Assembly: GCA_002384725.1 (NCBI GenBank)
Contig: DGBF01000082.1
Location: forward strand, 3,653-14,198
Length of the DNA stretch: 10,546 bases
Reading direction: 5' to 3'
Origin: Flavobacteriales bacterium UBA4011
Lineage (GTDB): Bacteria; Bacteroidota; Bacteroidia; Flavobacteriales_D; Crocinitomicaceae
Of the stretch, positions 6,709 through 10,546 are shown piece after piece; position 1 is the first letter of the stretch, and every line of letters starts with the position of its first letter. The translations under genes and the position numbers were made by a program. The notes beneath the pieces are model-generated. The model was not told the origin of the DNA. It searched no databases and was given only the letters and a program-made list of their open reading frames with translations.

Positions 6709-7634
6709 TTCTCTTTACTCTTGCACGGACATTTTTCGGCAGAAGTAATTGTTTTGCTGTTTCTACCAAGCGGTCTCCACCTACCAGGATGCATAGGATG
6801 CTTTGGCGTAAAAAGACCGATGCAGTTTTTGTTCAGGATTCCGGAAAGATGCAAAGGTCCGGTAGAACAAGCGACTAACATATCTGAATGATCGATAAAG
6901 GAAACCAATTCAGATAAAGAAAACTGACCCGTTGTATCAATTCGGTCTTCTGTAAATTCAACATCAGGTCGAATAATCAATCCTTCCTTTTCAGTTCCTG
7001 TAAAAAACACACGACAACCTGATTTAATAAGGCGATCAGACAATTCAATATATTTCTCTATCGGCCATTCAACAGCACTTCCCTGTGATTTTGTATGGAG
7101 AATTACTTTGGGTTTTTCAGTTTTAAGAATGTCTAAGTCGACAACCGTTTTTACCTTAAAATAAGAAAGATCATCAGTCAAATCTGCCCAAGTTGGTAAT
7201 TCCTTCCATCCTATATTTCGTAGTAAATGAAAATTTAATTGTGCTTCGTGAAATTCAGATTTCTTTCTCGTGAAATTAATACGTTGGTTACAAGTCAATA
7301 GGTGAAATCCACGATGAGACGTTCCTATTCTTTGCGGAATTTTTGCTGCCTTTGCTAAAACTGCGACTTCCTTGTTAGGGAAAACATGTACAATTGCGTC
7401 AAATTTTCCTTCTTTCAATTGGTTTATCTGACCTAGTTTAGATTGATCGAGTAAATCGTTATAATCGATTATCTCATCAATAGAAGTGCAGGATTCGATA
7501 ACGGAAATCGTATACCTGGCCGCTAAAAAGGTAATGTGTAATTCAGGATACTTTTTTTTCAAGGCAACACAAAGTGGTAATGTCAAAGTCACATCCCCGA
7601 TACTGTCTGTTCTAGAAATGAGTATTCTTTTCAA
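6639..7634 (-). CDS. Glycosyltransferase family 9 (heptosyltransferase-like)
   Basis: The 331-residue protein begins MKRILISRTDSIGDVTLTLP; the RxDsIGD loop (8-14) at the very N-terminus is the acceptor-side signature of GT9, with D10 the likely catalytic residue. The donor-binding half carries STGPLHLSGIL (257-267) and HPGRWRPLG (282-290), both typical of ADP-heptose:LPS heptosyltransferases. A cysteine cluster C302, C304, C310, C312 near the end is a short version of the Cys-rich segment often seen at this place. The enzyme would add a heptose-like sugar to an LPS core or other surface glycan on the cytoplasmic face of the inner membrane; the actual sugar is unknown. The start codon is TTG (7634-7632), overlapping the TGA of the upstream GT2 gene in the sequence TTGA. 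This start gives exactly the expected family N-terminus and any later start would remove the signature loop. The 3' end overlaps the UbiA-like gene. Confidence 0.9.
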   Translation of the reverse strand: MKRILISRTDSIGDVTLTLPLCVALKKKYPELHITFLAARYTISVIESCTSIDEIIDYNDLLDQSKLGQINQLKEGKFDAIVHVFPNKEVAVLAKAAKIPQRIGTSHRGFHLLTCNQRINFTRKKSEFHEAQLNFHLLRNIGWKELPTWADLTDDLSYFKVKTVVDLDILKTEKPKVILHTKSQGSAVEWPIEKYIELSDRLIKSGCRVFFTGTEKEGLIIRPDVEFTEDRIDTTGQFSLSELVSFIDHSDMLVACSTGPLHLSGILNKNCIGLFTPKHPMHPGRWRPLGRNSKTITSAEKCPCKSKEKCTCLEDIAVEQVYHEIQAKLKL

Positions 7635-8380
7635 CTTTTCTGCAATTTGAATAATTTATAATATTTGCGATAGGTCGCATATGCACTCAATCGCGATATT
7701 GTAAAGCCTGTTTTGCCATCTAAAATCCCCTTTTTTAATATAAAGCTTTTGATGAACTGAGCTGTAGTTTTTATGCTGATTTTAAACCAATTAGATTTTT
7801 CTCCTGATTGAAATAATTCTTTCGCAGCAATATCTCCAAAATACTCTATTTGCTTCAAATGATCTTCTTGTGTATAATACGAATAATGCAAAATATCACC
7901 TTTCAAAAAACCTACACTTTCTCCTTTTTTCAAATCCAATCGATCATGAGGATTGACTCCCTCCCACTTTCCGAAATTTCGATTGATGAATCTCGTTTTT
8001 GTATCCGGATACCATCCGCAATACTTCACCCAATGTCCACAATAATTGGTAAGGCGATTCATTTTATATCCATTAAAATCTTGATTTTCTTTAACTTTAA
8101 CTATGTTTTCTTGAAGTTCTGGTGTAAGTGCCTCATCAGCGTCGAGTGACAATATCCAATCATTGGTAGCAGATTGTATAGCAAAGTTTTTTTGTTGAAT
8201 ATGTCCTTCAAAAGGGTTTTGAATAAAGGTTACGCCAAATGATTTGCAAATTTCCTCTGTTCTGTCCTTTGAAAACGAATCGATAACGACTATTTCGTCG
8301 GCTACGTCCTGAAGTGAGGTCAAACAACGTTCGATATTCCTCTCTTCATTGTAGGTAATAATGACCGCCGAGAGTTTCAT
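7631..8380 (-). CDS. Glycosyltransferase family 2, WaaE/KdtX-like
   Basis: This 249-residue protein has the GT-A fold signature of family 2. It starts with MKLSAVIITYNEERNI and includes D34 in VVIDSFSKD and the DxD metal/nucleotide-sugar motif D80-A-D82 in LSLDADEAL. The segment TRFINRNFGKWEGVNPHDRL (129-148) corresponds to the acceptor region that reads RLFRR...W...VHE in WaaE/KdtX-type LPS-core glucosyltransferases, here in an NPHD variant. There is no strong transmembrane helix, so it probably works on the cytoplasmic membrane surface on a lipid-linked or LPS-core acceptor. Pairing with a GT9 gene directly downstream supports a role in surface glycolipid or LPS-core synthesis; donor sugar and linkage cannot be deduced. 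The ATG at 8380 lies 4 bases after the DUF4837 stop, and the gene ends in a 4-base overlap with the GT9 start, so coupled translation is likely. Confidence 0.9.
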   Translation of the reverse strand: MKLSAVIITYNEERNIERCLTSLQDVADEIVVIDSFSKDRTEEICKSFGVTFIQNPFEGHIQQKNFAIQSATNDWILSLDADEALTPELQENIVKVKENQDFNGYKMNRLTNYCGHWVKYCGWYPDTKTRFINRNFGKWEGVNPHDRLDLKKGESVGFLKGDILHYSYYTQEDHLKQIEYFGDIAAKELFQSGEKSNWFKISIKTTAQFIKSFILKKGILDGKTGFTISRLSAYATYRKYYKLFKLQKS

Positions 8381-8384
8381 GATT

Positions 8385-9455
8385 TTATTTTATTACAACA
8401 CTTTTGAGAATAGCCTGAACTTCACGAAGCGGCTGTGTCCAAGAAGCAGTGCTCGGTGCATCGACATATCCACTCACACAAATCATTTTTTGCGATTTAG
8501 AATGAATAAAATGATATGCCCAAAAGGCTCCACCGGTTCCGTGTTTACCCAGGCCAACAAAGACAAACATGCCTTTCATTTCTACGACTGATAATGTTCC
8601 ATCTTCATTCGTTGTGGGATCTATTTCTGGGTAAACTATCTTGTTGTATTGGGTGCCCATGTACATTCCTTCATAATCAGACGGCACGTTGTAACGCAGC
8701 ATGGTATCCCGATCGCGTAGAAGTTTCTCTAAGCTAAATTGAGATGAATCTTTATAATCATATTGATATACCAAGATTCCCGAGGTAATTGTTCCAGGGT
8801 CTTGTGTCCCTGCACCAACAAACTCTATAGGTCTTGCTGCACTTGGAAACTCAATTCTATAAAAATTGGCTCTGGTGGTCACTAATCTTGCGCCATCAGG
8901 TAATTCAAAATCGATTCCGAAGTTTTCTATGACTTTATCAGTGATATACCGATTTTCTGATTCAGCATAATATTTTTTAATTCGTTTCCATTCATAGGTG
9001 TCAAACTCTTGGTGAACAGACTTTAATCCGGCAGAACATGTTTTTTCCAATTGTTCAAAATCTCTAGCCGTGATATCTATAACCAATTGATCTGCAGCCC
9101 AAACACCTACTCTTTTTTCAATCTTACCTATATCGCCTTTCAGCGCAGGATCAATATTAATGAACATCGTATTTCGGTAACGTTTAACTCCCTGTGTGAA
9201 ATGACTGGGTGTTTTATGAATTAACTCGAATGTGGCCACATCAGGGAAATAGGGCATGATGAATTGCGTCAAATTTGTATCCAAACATTCTTTGAATCTT
9301 GAATCCCATATATCTTGATCACAAACGACTAAAATCTCACCTATTTTCCCAGTAACGGCAATGCCTGTGGACTTAAAGCTTTTCTTATCAAAGTTACATG
9401 AAGACAAGCCAAGCGCTGCAACTGCACAATACAATAAAAACTTCATGTTCATCAT
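8385..9455 (-). CDS. DUF4837 family lipoprotein
   Basis: The N-terminus MMNMKFLLYCAVAALGLSSC is a lipoprotein signal peptide with lipobox LSSC and the acylated cysteine at C20. The mature protein (about 336 residues) would be anchored to a membrane facing the periplasm. The body matches what I recall of the Bacteroidota family DUF4837: a GKIGEILVVCDQDIWD opening, a K-x-RNTMFINI-type strand (KRYRNTMFINID), a long alpha/beta middle, and a late GMFVFVGLG element. No catalytic motif is recognisable and no function is established that I know of. It lies between a lytic transglycosylase and two glycosyltransferases with a 4-base overlap (ATGA) upstream and a 4-base gap downstream, so it is probably co-expressed with cell-wall and envelope functions. 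In-frame ATGs at 9455, 9452 and 9446 all give a workable signal peptide; the first is chosen because it gives the ATGA overlap. Family identity is from memory of the sequence pattern. Confidence 0.8.
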   Translation of the reverse strand: MMNMKFLLYCAVAALGLSSCNFDKKSFKSTGIAVTGKIGEILVVCDQDIWDSRFKECLDTNLTQFIMPYFPDVATFELIHKTPSHFTQGVKRYRNTMFINIDPALKGDIGKIEKRVGVWAADQLVIDITARDFEQLEKTCSAGLKSVHQEFDTYEWKRIKKYYAESENRYITDKVIENFGIDFELPDGARLVTTRANFYRIEFPSAARPIEFVGAGTQDPGTITSGILVYQYDYKDSSQFSLEKLLRDRDTMLRYNVPSDYEGMYMGTQYNKIVYPEIDPTTNEDGTLSVVEMKGMFVFVGLGKHGTGGAFWAYHFIHSKSQKMICVSGYVDAPSTASWTQPLREVQAILKSVVIK

Positions 9456-10546
9456 TTTACACGAATTTTTTGACCCACTTTTAATTTGTCAATATTGATG
9501 CCGGAATTTAACTTTTTCAATTGGGTTGGCGTTAGACCGTGACGTTTGGCGATAAAGGAAAAATTATCCCCACTTCTAACCCTATAATATCTAACGACAG
9601 GTTCTGCTTTATATTCTTTTTTCTCACCCCCGATTTTAAGCTTTTGCCCAACAAATATCTTAGTAGAAGATAAGGCATTCCAAGATCGAATATCTTCGAC
9701 AGTTACACCATACTCCCGCGATATAGACCCTAATGATTCCCCTCGAGTTACGACGTGCGTATGAGTTTTCACTTGTTTACTTGGTTCAACCAAAATTATT
9801 TTTCCAACTTCATCATCTTCCCCTTTATTCTTCTCCATTTCTGCAAGAATTTCGTTCGTGTCGATAATCGTAATTGGCACAGCATATAATTCGTTTTCTC
9901 TTGTAACCAATAAACCAATAACTTCTAGCGGTCCAGAAATACACTGACGCGGGGAGGTTTCAGGAATAAAATCTCGTTTATAAATTGGATTCAAGGCTTT
10001 AATATCCGCAACATCCCAACCAATTAAATCTGAAATTTTCTGCATTGAAACGCCCCCTTTCATACAAATCGTATCCAGTTGTGCATGATGAATTTTAGCT
10101 GGAGCGGGAATGATGTTGTGTTCTTTGTGATACGTCAACAAATATGCTGCACCGATGAAATTAGGCACATAACCTTGCGTTTCTCTCGGTAAAAATGGAC
10201 GAATTCCCCAATAAGTCGTTTTTCCTCCTGAACGTCGAATTGCTTTGTTTATATTCCCAGGTCCCGCATTATAAGCCGCCAACGCCATGTACCAATCGTC
10301 ATAAATCCCAAATAGTTTCTTCAAATATCGACATGCTGCATCCGTGGCCAAAACAGGATCCATTCTTTCATCAATATAAGTGTTTTCTTGTAATCCGAAA
10401 TACTTCCCTGTTCCGTACATGAACTGCCAAAGCCCCATTGCCCCTGCGTGAGAGCGCACTTGGGGGCGTAAACCACTTTCGATGACAGCAAGGTATTTCA
10501 ATTCCAAAGGCATTTCATATTTGTCTAATGTTGCTTCAAACAAATC
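9452..10546 (-). CDS. mltD: MltD-like membrane-bound lytic murein transglycosylase with LysM domains (5' end outside the window)
   Basis: The visible 364 residues start inside the catalytic domain, and the frame is open to the window edge. The SLT/lysozyme-like fold is clear: catalytic Glu at visible residue 23 (AVIESGL), AMGLWQFM (37-43, 'GLWQF' type), and AAYNAGPGNI (90-99). These match MltD/Slt family 1 lytic transglycosylases, which cleave the MurNAc-GlcNAc bond of peptidoglycan with formation of a 1,6-anhydro end. A degenerate LysM-like stretch lies around 157-195. Two good LysM peptidoglycan-binding domains follow at about 262-305 (HVVTRGESLGSISREYG) and 320-363 (YYRVRSGDNFSFIAKRHG), joined by a charged linker. 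The protein ends right after the last LysM. The missing N-terminus would be expected to hold a signal or lipoprotein peptide, so its location in the periplasm is inferred. It is the most upstream operon gene seen; its TGA overlaps the DUF4837 ATG in ATGA. Confidence 0.93.
   Translation of the reverse strand, partial: DLFEATLDKYEMPLELKYLAVIESGLRPQVRSHAGAMGLWQFMYGTGKYFGLQENTYIDERMDPVLATDAACRYLKKLFGIYDDWYMALAAYNAGPGNINKAIRRSGGKTTYWGIRPFLPRETQGYVPNFIGAAYLLTYHKEHNIIPAPAKIHHAQLDTICMKGGVSMQKISDLIGWDVADIKALNPIYKRDFIPETSPRQCISGPLEVIGLLVTRENELYAVPITIIDTNEILAEMEKNKGEDDEVGKIILVEPSKQVKTHTHVVTRGESLGSISREYGVTVEDIRSWNALSSTKIFVGQKLKIGGEKKEYKAEPVVRYYRVRSGDNFSFIAKRHGLTPTQLKKLNSGINIDKLKVGQKIRVK

Noticed and set aside
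6639..7634. Naming the GT9 gene waaC, waaF or waaQ.
   Set aside because: The family is clear, but acceptor specificity cannot be read from the sequence, and the core structure of this organism is unknown.
1..10546. Search for a defence system, mobile element, CRISPR array, toxin-antitoxin pair or RNA gene.
   Set aside because: No transposase, integrase, direct-repeat array, tRNA-like cloverleaf or defence domain is visible; all long stretches are explained by housekeeping or envelope genes.

Overview
The window looks like an ordinary chromosomal stretch of a low-GC member of the Bacteroidota, most likely a flavobacterial (Flavobacteriales-type) genome. Four things point there: a secreted protease with a C-terminal type IX secretion (T9SS) sorting domain, a DUF4837 lipoprotein (a family I know only from Bacteroidota), TAnnTTTG-type -7 promoter boxes, and A/T-rich start regions without clear Shine-Dalgarno sequences. 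The genus cannot be fixed from this sequence alone.

Left part (1-4423). The 5' end of an SCO1/SenC copper-chaperone gene runs leftward off the window. Divergent from it is a 347-residue M42 aminopeptidase with all its metal ligands. The spacer between them carries an identical TAAATTTG box facing each way. Next comes an 861-residue secreted M36 (fungalysin-type) zinc metalloprotease with signal peptide, FTP propeptide, inserted PA domain, HEYGH active site and T9SS sorting domain. It is closed by a strong intrinsic terminator. A roughly 190-base AT-rich stretch with short inverted and direct repeats then leads to radA.

Middle (4424-5790). A complete radA (Sms) DNA-repair ATPase gene ends only 2 bases from the end of the convergent leftward operon.

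Right part (10546-5788, minus strand). Five tightly packed genes form an apparent envelope operon: an MltD-like lytic transglycosylase with two LysM domains (5' end outside the window), a DUF4837 lipoprotein, a family 2 glycosyltransferase of the WaaE/KdtX type, a family 9 (heptosyltransferase-like) glycosyltransferase, and a UbiA-like polytopic membrane protein. Junctions are a 4-base overlap, a 4-base gap, a 4-base overlap and a 70-base overlap, so translational coupling is likely. The two glycosyltransferases suggest outer-membrane glycolipid or LPS-core assembly, and the transglycosylase suggests peptidoglycan turnover. The substrates of the UbiA-like protein and the DUF4837 protein are unknown.

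I see no mobile element, CRISPR array, tRNA, rRNA or toxin/defence cassette. The least explained items are the UbiA-like protein with only one Asp-rich motif, the DUF4837 lipoprotein, and the very short or absent leaders implied by promoter boxes next to start codons.
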